Assembly (NCBI RefSeq): GCF_014650675.1 | Contig: NZ_BMVK01000007.1 | Span: 248,001-312,000 of the forward strand | From: Streptomyces anulatus | GTDB taxonomy: Bacteria > Actinomycetota > Actinomycetes > Streptomycetales > Streptomycetaceae | Direction: 5' to 3' | Length of the DNA: 64,000 bases | Shown here: piece after piece, positions 17,298-26,068 of the stretch | Layout of the letters: each line of letters opens with the position of its first letter | How positions within the stretch are numbered: the stretch's first letter is position 1 | Made by a program: the position numbers and the translations under genes | Notes under the pieces: generated by a model | What the model was told of the DNA's origin: nothing | Seen by the model: the letters and a program-made list of their open reading frames with translations, nothing else | Databases searched by the model: none

Positions 17298-20200
17298 TTG
17301 AGTGTCGTGCTGTTTCGCCGCCCGGCCCGCAGGCGCGGGCCGGAGATGCCCGAGGGGCAGTTGACCCTCCAGGAGCCGCCGGTCCTCGCCGAGTCGGTGC
17401 CCGACACCTCGGCGGTGTGGACCTATCTGCCGATGGCCCTGATGTCGGTCTCGATGATGCTGATGTTCCTGCGCCCCGGCGGCGGGAACAGCGTCTTCAT
17501 GTATCTGGCGATGGGCGTCATGGCGCTCTCCGCCGGCGCCATGCTGCTGGGGCAGCTGATGCGCCGCTCCAGTGAGCGCAAGCAGCGGCTGAAGGGTGAA
17601 CGACGCGACTACCTCCGCTATCTGGCGCAGACCCGCAAGCGGGTGCGGACCACCATCGCGGAGCAGCAGCGGGCGCTGGCCTGGCGCCACCCCGAGCCCG
17701 CGTCGCTCCGCTCGCTGGCCCGCACCTCCCGCCTGTGGGAACGGCGCCCGGCCGACGAGGACTTCGGCGAGGTCCGTCTCGCGGTCGGCGAACAGCAGCT
17801 CGCGCTCACCCTGAACCCCGTCTCCACCCGCCCGGTGGAGGATCTCGAACCCCTCTGCGCGCACGCCCTGCGCCGCTTCATCCGCGCCTACTCCACCATC
17901 CCCGAGCAGCCGCTGGGGCTCTACCTGCGCTCCTCGGCCCGGATCCAGCTCCGCCCGGAGGAGGCGCCCGACGGCGAGACCCCCGATGCGTCCGCGCCGG
18001 AACACGACGCCGTACGGGCCCTGGTGCGGGCGATGCTCGGGCAGCTCGCGGTGTTCCACGCGCCCGAGGAGCTGTGGCTCGCTCTCTGCGTCAGCGACGA
18101 GCGGCGGGCCGACTGGGAGTGGGTCAAGTGGCTTCCGCACGTGCTGGATCCGCACGAGGAGGACGGGGCGGGGCAGGCCCGCCGGATCACCGCCGACCTG
18201 ACCGAGCTGGACGACCTGCTCGGCGCCGAGTTCGCCGAGCGCCCCGGCTTCGACCCGGATGCCCGCCCCGGCCGTGACGAGCCGTACACGGTCGTCGTGC
18301 TGGACGGCGTCAACGTGCCCGAAGGCCACCGCTGGGAGGGCCACGGCTACCGCAACGCCCTGATCCTCGACGTCTCCGGGGCGCTGCGCTGGCGGCCCGG
18401 CCGCAACACGCTGCGGCTGACCGTGGGCGCGGACCGGGTGAACCTGGTGCGTACCGACCGCAGCCGCAAGGAGCGCTCGGTGCCGCTCGGCCGCCCCGAC
18501 CGGCTCGGCCCGCTCGGCGCGGAGTCCCTGGCCCGGCTGCTCACCCCGCACCGGATGAGCCTGGGCTCCGACATCGCCCAGCCGCTGGAGACCGACGTCG
18601 AGCTGACCACCCTGCTCGGCATTCCCGATCTGCACCGGCACGACCCACAGACCCTGTTCGCCCGGCACTCCGGCTCCGGCCGGCTGCGGGTGCCGATCGC
18701 GGTCGGCGTGGACGGCCGTCCGGTCGAGCTGGACATCAAGGAGTCCGCGCAGGGCGGTATGGGCCCGCACGGCATGCTGATCGGGGCCACCGGCTCCGGC
18801 AAGAGCGAGCTGCTGCGCACCCTCGTCCTCGGGCTCGCCCTGACCAACTCCTCCGAGACGCTCAACTTCGTCCTGGTCGACTTCAAGGGCGGCGCGACCT
18901 TCCTCGGACTGGAGGAACTCCCGCACACCTCCGCAGTGATCACCAACCTGGCCGACGAAGTCGCCCTGGTGGAGCGGATGCAGGACGCCCTGCACGGTGA
19001 ACTCATCCGCCGCCAGGAGCTTCTTCGCTCGGCGGGCAACTACACCTCGGCCCTGGAGTACGAGCGGGCCCGCGCCGCCGGGGCCGACCTCGCCCCGCTG
19101 CCCAGTCTGTTCGTGGTGGTCGACGAGTTCAGCGAACTGCTCTCCACGCACCGGGAGTTCATGGAGCTCTTCGTGATGATCGGCCGCCTCGGCCGCTCGC
19201 TCGGCGTGCATCTGCTGCTCGCCTCGCAGCGCCTGGACGAAGGGCGCATGCACCAGCTGGAGAGCCACCTCTCGTACCGGATAGGGCTGCGCACCTTCTC
19301 CGCGATGGAGAGCCGCGGTGTGCTCGGCGTGCCGGACGCCTACGAGCTGCCCGCCGCGCCCGGCAGCGGCTTCCTGAAGTCCGGGGTGGAGGCCCTGACC
19401 CGGTTCCGTGCCGCGTACTCCTCGGGGACGTACCGGCGTCGCACCGGTGCGGTGGTGCAGGCCCGGGTGGCGAGCCAGGTGGTGCCGTGGACCAGCGGCT
19501 GGGTGGTGCCGCGCACCCTGGAGACCCCACCCGACCCGGAGCCGGAGACGGAGGAGGCGGAGGAGGCGGAGGCGCTGCTGGATGTGGCGCTGGACCGGCT
19601 GCGCGGCTCCGGACCCGACGCCCACCAGGTATGGCTGCCGCCGCTGGGCGAGCCGTCCCCGCTGGACGCGCTGCTGCCCGGCATCGGGCCCGACAGGGCA
19701 CGCGGCCTCATCGCCACGCGATGGCCCGGCACCGGGAAGCTGCGGGTTCCGGTCGGCCTGGTGGACAAGCCGTTCGACCAGCGCCGCGATCCGCTGATCG
19801 TGGACCTGTCCGGGGCGGGCGGCCATGTCGCCGTCGCGGGCGGTTCGCAGAGCGGCAAGTCCACGCTCGCCCGGACGCTCATCGCCGCCCTGGCACTGAC
19901 CCACACCCCGGCCGAGATCCAGTTCTACTGCCTGGACTTCGGCGGCGGTGGCCTCTCCCAGCTCGCCGCCCTTCCCCATGTGGGCGGAGTCGCGGCGCGG
20001 CTCAACCCGGAGCGGGTGCACCGGACGGTCGCCGAGGTGATGGCGCTCCTCGCCCGCCGCGAGCAGTTCTTCGTGGACCACACGCTGGACTCCATGCAGT
20101 CCTACCGGCGCCGCCGGGCCGCCGGGGAGTTCCCCGACGAACCGTTCGGCGATGTGTTCATGGTGGTCGACGGCTGGTCCACGGTCCGCCAGGACTACGA

Positions 20201-21311
20201 CGACCTGATCCCGAAGTTCAACGAACTCGCCGCCCGCGGGCTGAACTACGGCATCCACCTGATCATCACCACCACCCGCTGGGTGGAGCTGTCCGCGCAG
20301 GTCCGCGACCAGGCCGCCACCCGTCTCGAGCTGCGGATGGGTGATCCGATGGACTCCGAGATCGACACCCGCAAAGCCCGCTCGGTGCCGCGTACCGGTG
20401 GCCGGGGCATCACCGCCGACAGCAAGATGCACTTCCTCGCGGGTCTGCCCCGCCTGGACGGCAGCGGCTCTCTGGAGGACCTCGGCGAGGGCGTCGCCCA
20501 CCTGGTGGCGGAGATCGGCCGGCACTGGTCCGGCCCCTCCGCCCCCCAGGTGCGGATGCTCCCGCACCGTCTCCCGGTCTCCGAACTCCCGGCGCCCGAG
20601 GCCACCGAGGGCGGCGGAATGCGCCTCGCGCTCGGCCTCGACCAGGACGCGCTGGAGCCGGTCTGGCACGACTTCAGCCGGACCCCGCACCTGATCGCGG
20701 TCGGCGACACCGAGAGCGGCAAGACCAATCTGCTGCGCCTCGTCACCCGGGGCATCACCACCCGGTACTCCCCCGAGGAGGCGAAGATCATCGCGGTGGA
20801 CTACCGCCGCACCCTGGTCGACGCCATCCCCGAGGAGTACCGCATCGGGCACGTCATCTCCCTGGACAACCTCAACGAGACCATCGAGGGCGCGGCCCGC
20901 GCGATGAAGACCCGGGTGCCCGGGGCCGACATCTCGCCCGCCCGGATGCGCAGCTGCGACTGGTGGACCGGCCCGCGCCTGTTCATCCTGGTCGACGACT
21001 ACGACATGGTCTCCGGCAACTCCTTCCAGAACCCCTTCGAGCCGGTCTTCGAGCATCTGACGCTCGGCTACGAGATGGGCCTGCACCTGGTCGTCGCCCG
21101 GAGCGCCATGGGCGCGGGACGCGGCCTGAGCGACGGGTTGATCCGCCGTCTGGACGAGGCCAACAACCCGGCGGTCCTGCTCTCCTGCCCGCCCACGGAG
21201 GGCCGCCTCTTCGGCAACGCGAAGCCGCTCAACCTGCCGCCGGGCCGGGCCCTGCACATCCAGCGCCGCAAGCCGCGGCTGGTGCAGACGGCCCTGGTGG
21301 AGCAGGACTGA
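17298..21311 (+). CDS. eccC: T7SS ATPase EccC (three FtsK/SpoIIIE domains)
   Basis: 1337 residues. I chose TTG 17298 because GGAGG lies 9 nt upstream and the product then opens SVVLFRRPARRRGPEMPEG, as EccC proteins do; the upstream ATG 17166 adds 44 non-conserved residues. Two membrane segments lie at about 40-85. Three P-loop domains follow, with Walker A motifs GATGSGKS (~496), GGSQSGKS (~848) and GDTESGKT (~1136). The Walker B segment VVVDEFSEL of domain 1 is intact. EccC is the motor that recognises WXG substrates and drives ESX export. It is a single polypeptide here, not a split EccCa/EccCb. Confidence 0.95.
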   Translation: MSVVLFRRPARRRGPEMPEGQLTLQEPPVLAESVPDTSAVWTYLPMALMSVSMMLMFLRPGGGNSVFMYLAMGVMALSAGAMLLGQLMRRSSERKQRLKGERRDYLRYLAQTRKRVRTTIAEQQRALAWRHPEPASLRSLARTSRLWERRPADEDFGEVRLAVGEQQLALTLNPVSTRPVEDLEPLCAHALRRFIRAYSTIPEQPLGLYLRSSARIQLRPEEAPDGETPDASAPEHDAVRALVRAMLGQLAVFHAPEELWLALCVSDERRADWEWVKWLPHVLDPHEEDGAGQARRITADLTELDDLLGAEFAERPGFDPDARPGRDEPYTVVVLDGVNVPEGHRWEGHGYRNALILDVSGALRWRPGRNTLRLTVGADRVNLVRTDRSRKERSVPLGRPDRLGPLGAESLARLLTPHRMSLGSDIAQPLETDVELTTLLGIPDLHRHDPQTLFARHSGSGRLRVPIAVGVDGRPVELDIKESAQGGMGPHGMLIGATGSGKSELLRTLVLGLALTNSSETLNFVLVDFKGGATFLGLEELPHTSAVITNLADEVALVERMQDALHGELIRRQELLRSAGNYTSALEYERARAAGADLAPLPSLFVVVDEFSELLSTHREFMELFVMIGRLGRSLGVHLLLASQRLDEGRMHQLESHLSYRIGLRTFSAMESRGVLGVPDAYELPAAPGSGFLKSGVEALTRFRAAYSSGTYRRRTGAVVQARVASQVVPWTSGWVVPRTLETPPDPEPETEEAEEAEALLDVALDRLRGSGPDAHQVWLPPLGEPSPLDALLPGIGPDRARGLIATRWPGTGKLRVPVGLVDKPFDQRRDPLIVDLSGAGGHVAVAGGSQSGKSTLARTLIAALALTHTPAEIQFYCLDFGGGGLSQLAALPHVGGVAARLNPERVHRTVAEVMALLARREQFFVDHTLDSMQSYRRRRAAGEFPDEPFGDVFMVVDGWSTVRQDYDDLIPKFNELAARGLNYGIHLIITTTRWVELSAQVRDQAATRLELRMGDPMDSEIDTRKARSVPRTGGRGITADSKMHFLAGLPRLDGSGSLEDLGEGVAHLVAEIGRHWSGPSAPQVRMLPHRLPVSELPAPEATEGGGMRLALGLDQDALEPVWHDFSRTPHLIAVGDTESGKTNLLRLVTRGITTRYSPEEAKIIAVDYRRTLVDAIPEEYRIGHVISLDNLNETIEGAARAMKTRVPGADISPARMRSCDWWTGPRLFILVDDYDMVSGNSFQNPFEPVFEHLTLGYEMGLHLVVARSAMGAGRGLSDGLIRRLDEANNPAVLLSCPPTEGRLFGNAKPLNLPPGRALHIQRRKPRLVQTALVEQD

Positions 21312-21321
21312 GGGTACGGAG

Positions 21322-21361
21322 AAGGGCCCCTCCCCGAGGACGAGTGCCGGGAGGGGCCCTT
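21322..21361. terminator. Bidirectional terminator between eccC and mycP
   Basis: AAGGGCCCCTCC and GGAGGGGCCCTT form a perfect 12-bp stem around a 16-nt loop. It begins 10 nt after the eccC stop and ends 7 nt before the stop of the convergent mycosin gene. Confidence 0.85.
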
Positions 21362-21368
21362 CGCACGT

Positions 21369-22613
21369 TCAGCTCTCGTCGGGAGTGCCCGCCGGACGCC
21401 AGTTCCGGGCGCGGGCCCGGGTGAGGGCGAAACCGGCCCAGAGGAGGGAGAGGACGCCGGCCGACCCGAGGAGGACGAAGAGGACGGCCCGGCCGGTGGC
21501 GCGGTCGGTGTCGGAGGTGTCGCGTACGGCCACGGGCTCGGCGGCCCGCTCCGTACCGCCGGCGGGGGCGCCCGCGTCGCCGAGGACCGTGGTGACGGCG
21601 GCGTAGGCGTCCAGTTGGGGGATGTCGGCCGGGTACGCGGTGGCGGTCAGCCGGCGGGTCACCGCGTCGGCCGACTCCTCGGGGTGGGCGGCGCGGACGG
21701 CCGCGGCGGCACCGGCCGTGTACGCGGTGGCCACCGCGACGCCCGCGCCGAGGTAGTGGCCCTTCCCGCGCGGCCCGCCGGAGACGACCCCTGCGCCGGG
21801 CGCGGCCAGGTCGACGGTGCCGGTCGGAAGGGCGCTGTCCGGGCGGGCTCCGGCGGGCAGCATGTCGGCGACGGAGAGGACGCCGGGCTCACCGGCGGGC
21901 CAGTAGGTACGGGAGGGGATCTCGTCGGCCGAGCCGCGCGGCGGCGGCTCCGGGGTGGCCGCCGCGACCACCACCGCCCCGGCCTTGCGGGCCTCGGCGA
22001 CGGCTCGGGTGAGCGCGGTGTCCTTGCGCGGGAGGGCCACCGCGACCGCGATCACGTCGGCACGGGCGGTCGTCGCCGCCCGTACGGCCGCCGTGACGAG
22101 CGCGGGATCCGGCTGCCCGCGCCGGTCGGTGCCGCGCAGGGCCAGGACCTTCGCTCCCGGGGCGACCCCGGCGAGGCGCGGGGCGGGCCCGCCGTTCCCG
22201 GCGATCAGCCCGGCCAGGAAGGTCCCCTGCCCGACACAGTCGTCGGCGGCCTCGCCCTGGGCGGTGACCCGGCCGTCGAGCCCTTCGGCCCCCGGGGCGA
22301 CGCCGGTGGAGATCAGCGCGACGGTCACGCCCGCCCCGGTGGTGTGCCGGTGCAGCCGGTCCAGGTCGAGGCGCTGGCGCGACCAGTCCTGCTTCTTCGC
22401 CCGCTCCTTGGAGGCGGGGGTGCAGAGCGCCTCCTCGGCCCGCGGGTCGAGCGCGGAGGGCATGCCGGGCAGTTCCTGGCCCTTCTTCCCGTCGGCCGCG
22501 TGCAGGTCCGTCGGTGTACGGGCGGGGGGCGCGGCCTGGGCGGGGAGGGCCGCGGGCAGCAGCAGAGCGGCCGCGAGTCCGGCCCCGTACAGCAGGCGGG
22601 CGGGCGGCCTCAC
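21369..22613 (-). CDS. mycP: Mycosin-like S8 protein with lost catalytic triad
   Basis: 414 residues from GTG 22613, whose GTGA overlaps the stop of the beta-helix/AAA gene. It has a signal peptide (~7-28), a subtilisin-like fold and a C-terminal membrane segment (~377-396), which is the mycosin layout. The active site is gone. The Asp position reads ALISTGV (Ser 102), the His position VGQGT (Gln 129), and the Ser position GVAVATAYTAG (Ala 293). The oxyanion Asn region reads AAATPEP. Mycosins have a structural role that stabilises the ESX complex independently of proteolysis, so a pseudoprotease could still function. No active mycosin is visible in this window. The gene does not look decayed: the frame, signal and anchor are intact. 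Confidence 0.88.
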   Translation of the reverse strand: MRPPARLLYGAGLAAALLLPAALPAQAAPPARTPTDLHAADGKKGQELPGMPSALDPRAEEALCTPASKERAKKQDWSRQRLDLDRLHRHTTGAGVTVALISTGVAPGAEGLDGRVTAQGEAADDCVGQGTFLAGLIAGNGGPAPRLAGVAPGAKVLALRGTDRRGQPDPALVTAAVRAATTARADVIAVAVALPRKDTALTRAVAEARKAGAVVVAAATPEPPPRGSADEIPSRTYWPAGEPGVLSVADMLPAGARPDSALPTGTVDLAAPGAGVVSGGPRGKGHYLGAGVAVATAYTAGAAAAVRAAHPEESADAVTRRLTATAYPADIPQLDAYAAVTTVLGDAGAPAGGTERAAEPVAVRDTSDTDRATGRAVLFVLLGSAGVLSLLWAGFALTRARARNWRPAGTPDES

Positions 22614-25600
22614 TGGGGGACCACCTTCGGGGCCGCGGCCGTGACGTCCGCCGGGAGGAGGATGCGCAGGTCGTCCAGGGTGGGCGCGGCCAGCGAACTG
22701 AGCCTGCCCGCCTGGCGGGTGACCATCGACTCGACCACCTGGCGGGCCAGACGGGCGTTGCCGAAGGACCGGTCGCGGGGTACCGCGTCGAAGTACTCCT
22801 TGAGCAGCGGCCCGGTGCCGGGTCCACACTCGTACCCCATGGCGGCGGCCTGGGCGCGCACGATGGTGACCAGTTCCTCGGAGGAGTAGTCGGCGAAGGA
22901 GATCCGGCGCGGGAAGCGGGAGGAGAGACCCGGGTTGGAGGCGAGGAAGCGTTCCATCTCGTCGGTGTAGCCGGCGACGATGACGACCACCTCGTCGCGG
23001 TGGTCCTCCATCAGCTTCAGCAGGGTGTCCACCGCCTCCTGGCCGAAGTCGGCGCCGCCGCCGCGCGGGGTGAGGGTGTAGGCCTCGTCGATGAACAGCA
23101 CGCCGCCACGGGCCTTCTCGAAGACCTCACGGGTCAACTGGGCGGTATGGCCTATGTAGCGGCCGACGAGGTCGGCGCGGGCCGCCTCGATCAACTGGCC
23201 GCGCTGCAGCACGCCGAGCTGGGTGAGCACCTCGCCGTAGAGGCGGGCGACGGTGGTCTTGCCGGTGCCGGGCGGGCCGGTGAAGACCAGGTGGTTGCTG
23301 AGCGAGGGAACGGGCAGCCCGGCGGCGGCCCGGTGGCGGGCGGTGGTGATGAGGTTGACCAGGTCGGCGACCTCGCGCTTCACCTCGGCCAGTCCGATCA
23401 TGTCGCCGAGGCGGGTGAGCGGGTCGTCCGCCGGTGCGGCGGTCCCGGAGGCCGACGCGGCGGCGGTGGCGGAGACGTCATCGGGGAGCAGCAGCCGCAG
23501 ATCGTGCTCGCTGACCTGGGCCTGGGCCGAGAGCCGGATCGCCTGCCGGTCCACCATCTCCTCGAACACCCCGCGCGCGGCACGCCCGTTGCCGAATCCG
23601 GCGTCCCGGTCCATGGCCCCGAAGTGGGCGGCGAGCGCCTCATCCGTCCCCTCCCCCAGCTCGTACTGGTGCTGGGTGCACATGCTCTCCATGATCGCGA
23701 CCAGGTCGGGGACGGAGTAGTTCTCGAACTCCACGGTCCGCGAGAAGCGGGACGCGAGGCCGGGGTTGGAGCTGAGGAAGGACTCCATCTCGCGGGAGTA
23801 GCCGGCGGCGACCACGACCACGTCGTCGCGGTGGTCCTCCATGAGCTTCAGCAGGGTGTCCACCGCCTCGCGGCCGAAGTCCGCGCCGCCGTTGCCGCTG
23901 TCGGCGGTGAGGGTGTACGCCTCGTCGATGAACAGGACTCCGCCCAGGGCCCGTTGGAAGGTCTCGGAGGTCTTGATCGCGGTGCCGCCGACGACTTGGG
24001 CGACCAGGTCGGCGCGGGACACCTCGACCAGGTGGCCGCTGCGCAGCGAGCCCAGCTCGGCCAGGATCGCCCCGTAGAGGCGGGCGACGGTGGTCTTACC
24101 GGTGCCGGGCGGGCCGGCGAAGATCAGGTGTCTGCTCATCGGCGGTGCGGGCATGCCGAGCTGCTCACGACGCTGGGCGAGCTGGGTGAGGTTGACCAGG
24201 GTGCGTACCTGCTGCTTGACGTTCTCCAGGCCGATCAGCGCGTTGAGGGCGCCGAGCGGGCCGTCCGCGCGGTCCGGCGGGGGCGAGTCGGCGGCGCCGG
24301 AGCCCGCCGGGTCGGTGTTCTCGGCGCTGCCACTGCCCCAGGCGTCGCGTTTGCCGTTGGAGACGCTGTTCAGGCCGTCCACGGCGAGCCGTTCACCGGG
24401 GGTGATCTGCACCAGGCCGCCGCCCTCGTTCTCCCGGGCGGTGCAGTTGACGAGCGAGACGGGTGCGGTGGACTCCACCCGGAAGCCGTCCTGGGCGCCG
24501 CCGTTGGCCTCGCAGCCGCTGAGCGAGGCGAGGGCGCCCTCGCGGAGCAGGAAGCCGTGGCCCCTGGGGGCGTGGACGGTGGTGCGGTTGGCGGTCAGTT
24601 CGCCACCGGCGGCGACGACCACGCCCTCCTCACCGGAGATCTCGACGCGGAAGTCGCGGACGGTGACGTTGCCGCCGTCCTCCACGATCAGGCCGCTGGT
24701 CGTGGTGTCGGAGACGCCCCCACCGGCCAGGTAGAGGGTGGAGCCGGAGGCCACCCGTACACCTGCGCCCTTGGGCCGGACGATCTCGCAGTCCTCGACG
24801 CGGCCCCGTGCGTCCTTGGTGGCCGCGATGCCGTCACCGGCGGGCTCCACCAGCCGGGCCCTGCGCAGCAGCGGGTTGGCGCCGCCCTGCAGAACGACGG
24901 CGGGCGAGGATCCGATGACCTCCAGACGGTCCAGTTCCGGGGCCGAGTCCTCCTCCAGGAAGAGCCCGGGCCCCTCGCAGTCGCGGACGGTCAGACCGGT
25001 CAGCGCCGGGGACGAGGCCCCGGCGACCCGCAGGGCCGCGCCCTGTGCGCCGTCGACCCAGCAGTCCTCGAAGGTGCCGCGCGCCCGGTCGGTGACGAAC
25101 AGTCCGTGCCCGCGTACGCGCGAGACCCGGCAGCGGCGCAGTACGGGGTCGGTGCCGGAGGCGAGTACGATCCCGTTGCCGGAGGCGCCGGTGACGCGGA
25201 CGTCCTCCAGGACGGAGCGGCCCCCGGTGCTCAGGTGCACGCCGGTGCTGGTGTCGTGGACGACGGTCCGGACGACGGAGACGGCGGCGTTCTCCTCCAG
25301 AGCGATGGAGGGCTTGTCGGTGGAGGAGATGTCGCAGTCCTCGACGGTGCCGCGGGTCTCGCCGTTGGCGAGCAGACCGTTGCCCCGGGCGCCCCGTACC
25401 GTGCAGTCGCGGACGCGCGCCTCGCCCTGCTCGGCGAGGACGATGCCGCTGGTGCCGAGGTGTTCGAGCGTGCAGGACTCGACGGTGGTGGGTGTCGTGG
25501 AGGTCACCACGACTCCCGCGCCCTGCGGGTTGCTCACGCGGCAGTCGCGCAGAGCGAGGGAGCCGGTCCCGCCGGCCAGCATCGCGGTCCAGGCGGCGCC

Positions 25601-25921
25601 GACGATCTCACACCCGTCGAACGCGGCCTGCCCGCGCCGCACGTCCACCGCGGGCAGCTCGGCGTCGCCGCCGCGCAGGGTGAGTTCGGAGAACATGACG
25701 GCGTCGGCGCGCAGCGCGACGACACTGCCCGAACGCGGCCGGATCTCCACCGTGCCCCGTCCTTCGGCGGCGGTGAGGGTGACCCGGGTGTGGATCACCA
25801 GGTTCTCCGCGTACGTTCCGGGCCGGACGCTGATGAGCGCACCGGTACGGGCGGCGGCGAGCGCCTCACCGATCGTGGAAAAGCGGTCCGCGGGGCCGAC
25901 CGTCAGTACCTGGCGCGACAC
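22610..25921 (-). CDS. Beta-helix fused to two CbxX/EccA-type AAA+ domains
   Basis: 1103 residues from GTG 25921, with GAGGAGG 7 nt upstream. Residues ~1-500 are right-handed parallel beta-helix repeats of the pectate-lyase/NosD type (recurrent G-I-V/L and V-E-D-C turns). A short Ser/Asp linker follows. Then come two CbxX/CfqX AAA+ modules of the EccA kind, with Walker A GPPGTGKTTVARLYG at about 603 and 882, each followed by VLFIDEAYTLT. EccA ATPases act in the cytosol on ESX substrates. The beta-helix may be the substrate- or scaffold-binding part; that is inference. Classical EccA has a TPR domain plus one AAA module, so this architecture differs. It is translationally coupled to mycP. Confidence 0.85.
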   Translation of the reverse strand: MSRQVLTVGPADRFSTIGEALAAARTGALISVRPGTYAENLVIHTRVTLTAAEGRGTVEIRPRSGSVVALRADAVMFSELTLRGGDAELPAVDVRRGQAAFDGCEIVGAAWTAMLAGGTGSLALRDCRVSNPQGAGVVVTSTTPTTVESCTLEHLGTSGIVLAEQGEARVRDCTVRGARGNGLLANGETRGTVEDCDISSTDKPSIALEENAAVSVVRTVVHDTSTGVHLSTGGRSVLEDVRVTGASGNGIVLASGTDPVLRRCRVSRVRGHGLFVTDRARGTFEDCWVDGAQGAALRVAGASSPALTGLTVRDCEGPGLFLEEDSAPELDRLEVIGSSPAVVLQGGANPLLRRARLVEPAGDGIAATKDARGRVEDCEIVRPKGAGVRVASGSTLYLAGGGVSDTTTSGLIVEDGGNVTVRDFRVEISGEEGVVVAAGGELTANRTTVHAPRGHGFLLREGALASLSGCEANGGAQDGFRVESTAPVSLVNCTARENEGGGLVQITPGERLAVDGLNSVSNGKRDAWGSGSAENTDPAGSGAADSPPPDRADGPLGALNALIGLENVKQQVRTLVNLTQLAQRREQLGMPAPPMSRHLIFAGPPGTGKTTVARLYGAILAELGSLRSGHLVEVSRADLVAQVVGGTAIKTSETFQRALGGVLFIDEAYTLTADSGNGGADFGREAVDTLLKLMEDHRDDVVVVAAGYSREMESFLSSNPGLASRFSRTVEFENYSVPDLVAIMESMCTQHQYELGEGTDEALAAHFGAMDRDAGFGNGRAARGVFEEMVDRQAIRLSAQAQVSEHDLRLLLPDDVSATAAASASGTAAPADDPLTRLGDMIGLAEVKREVADLVNLITTARHRAAAGLPVPSLSNHLVFTGPPGTGKTTVARLYGEVLTQLGVLQRGQLIEAARADLVGRYIGHTAQLTREVFEKARGGVLFIDEAYTLTPRGGGADFGQEAVDTLLKLMEDHRDEVVVIVAGYTDEMERFLASNPGLSSRFPRRISFADYSSEELVTIVRAQAAAMGYECGPGTGPLLKEYFDAVPRDRSFGNARLARQVVESMVTRQAGRLSSLAAPTLDDLRILLPADVTAAAPKVVPQ

Positions 25922-26028
25922 GCACCAACCTCCTCGCTACGGCGGCGTCCTGTCCGGACGCCCCTCTTCGCCGGGGACGCGGGTCGGCGGTCCGGCGATG
26001 CCATCATGCCTGGCCCGGTGCGGCGCAC

Positions 26029-26057
26029 GGATGCCGGGAGCGGGGCTCCCGGCATCC
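26029..26057 (-). terminator. Terminator after the ricin-type lectin gene
   Basis: GGATGCCGGGAG and CTCCCGGCATCC form a 12-bp stem with a CGGGG loop, 12 nt beyond the lectin stop. Confidence 0.8.
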
Positions 26058-26068
26058 GGACGTCGGGG

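Noticed and set aside
17274..21257. 1327-residue minus-strand frame
   Set aside because: Antisense of eccC, which has three intact FtsK motifs and a fitting start.
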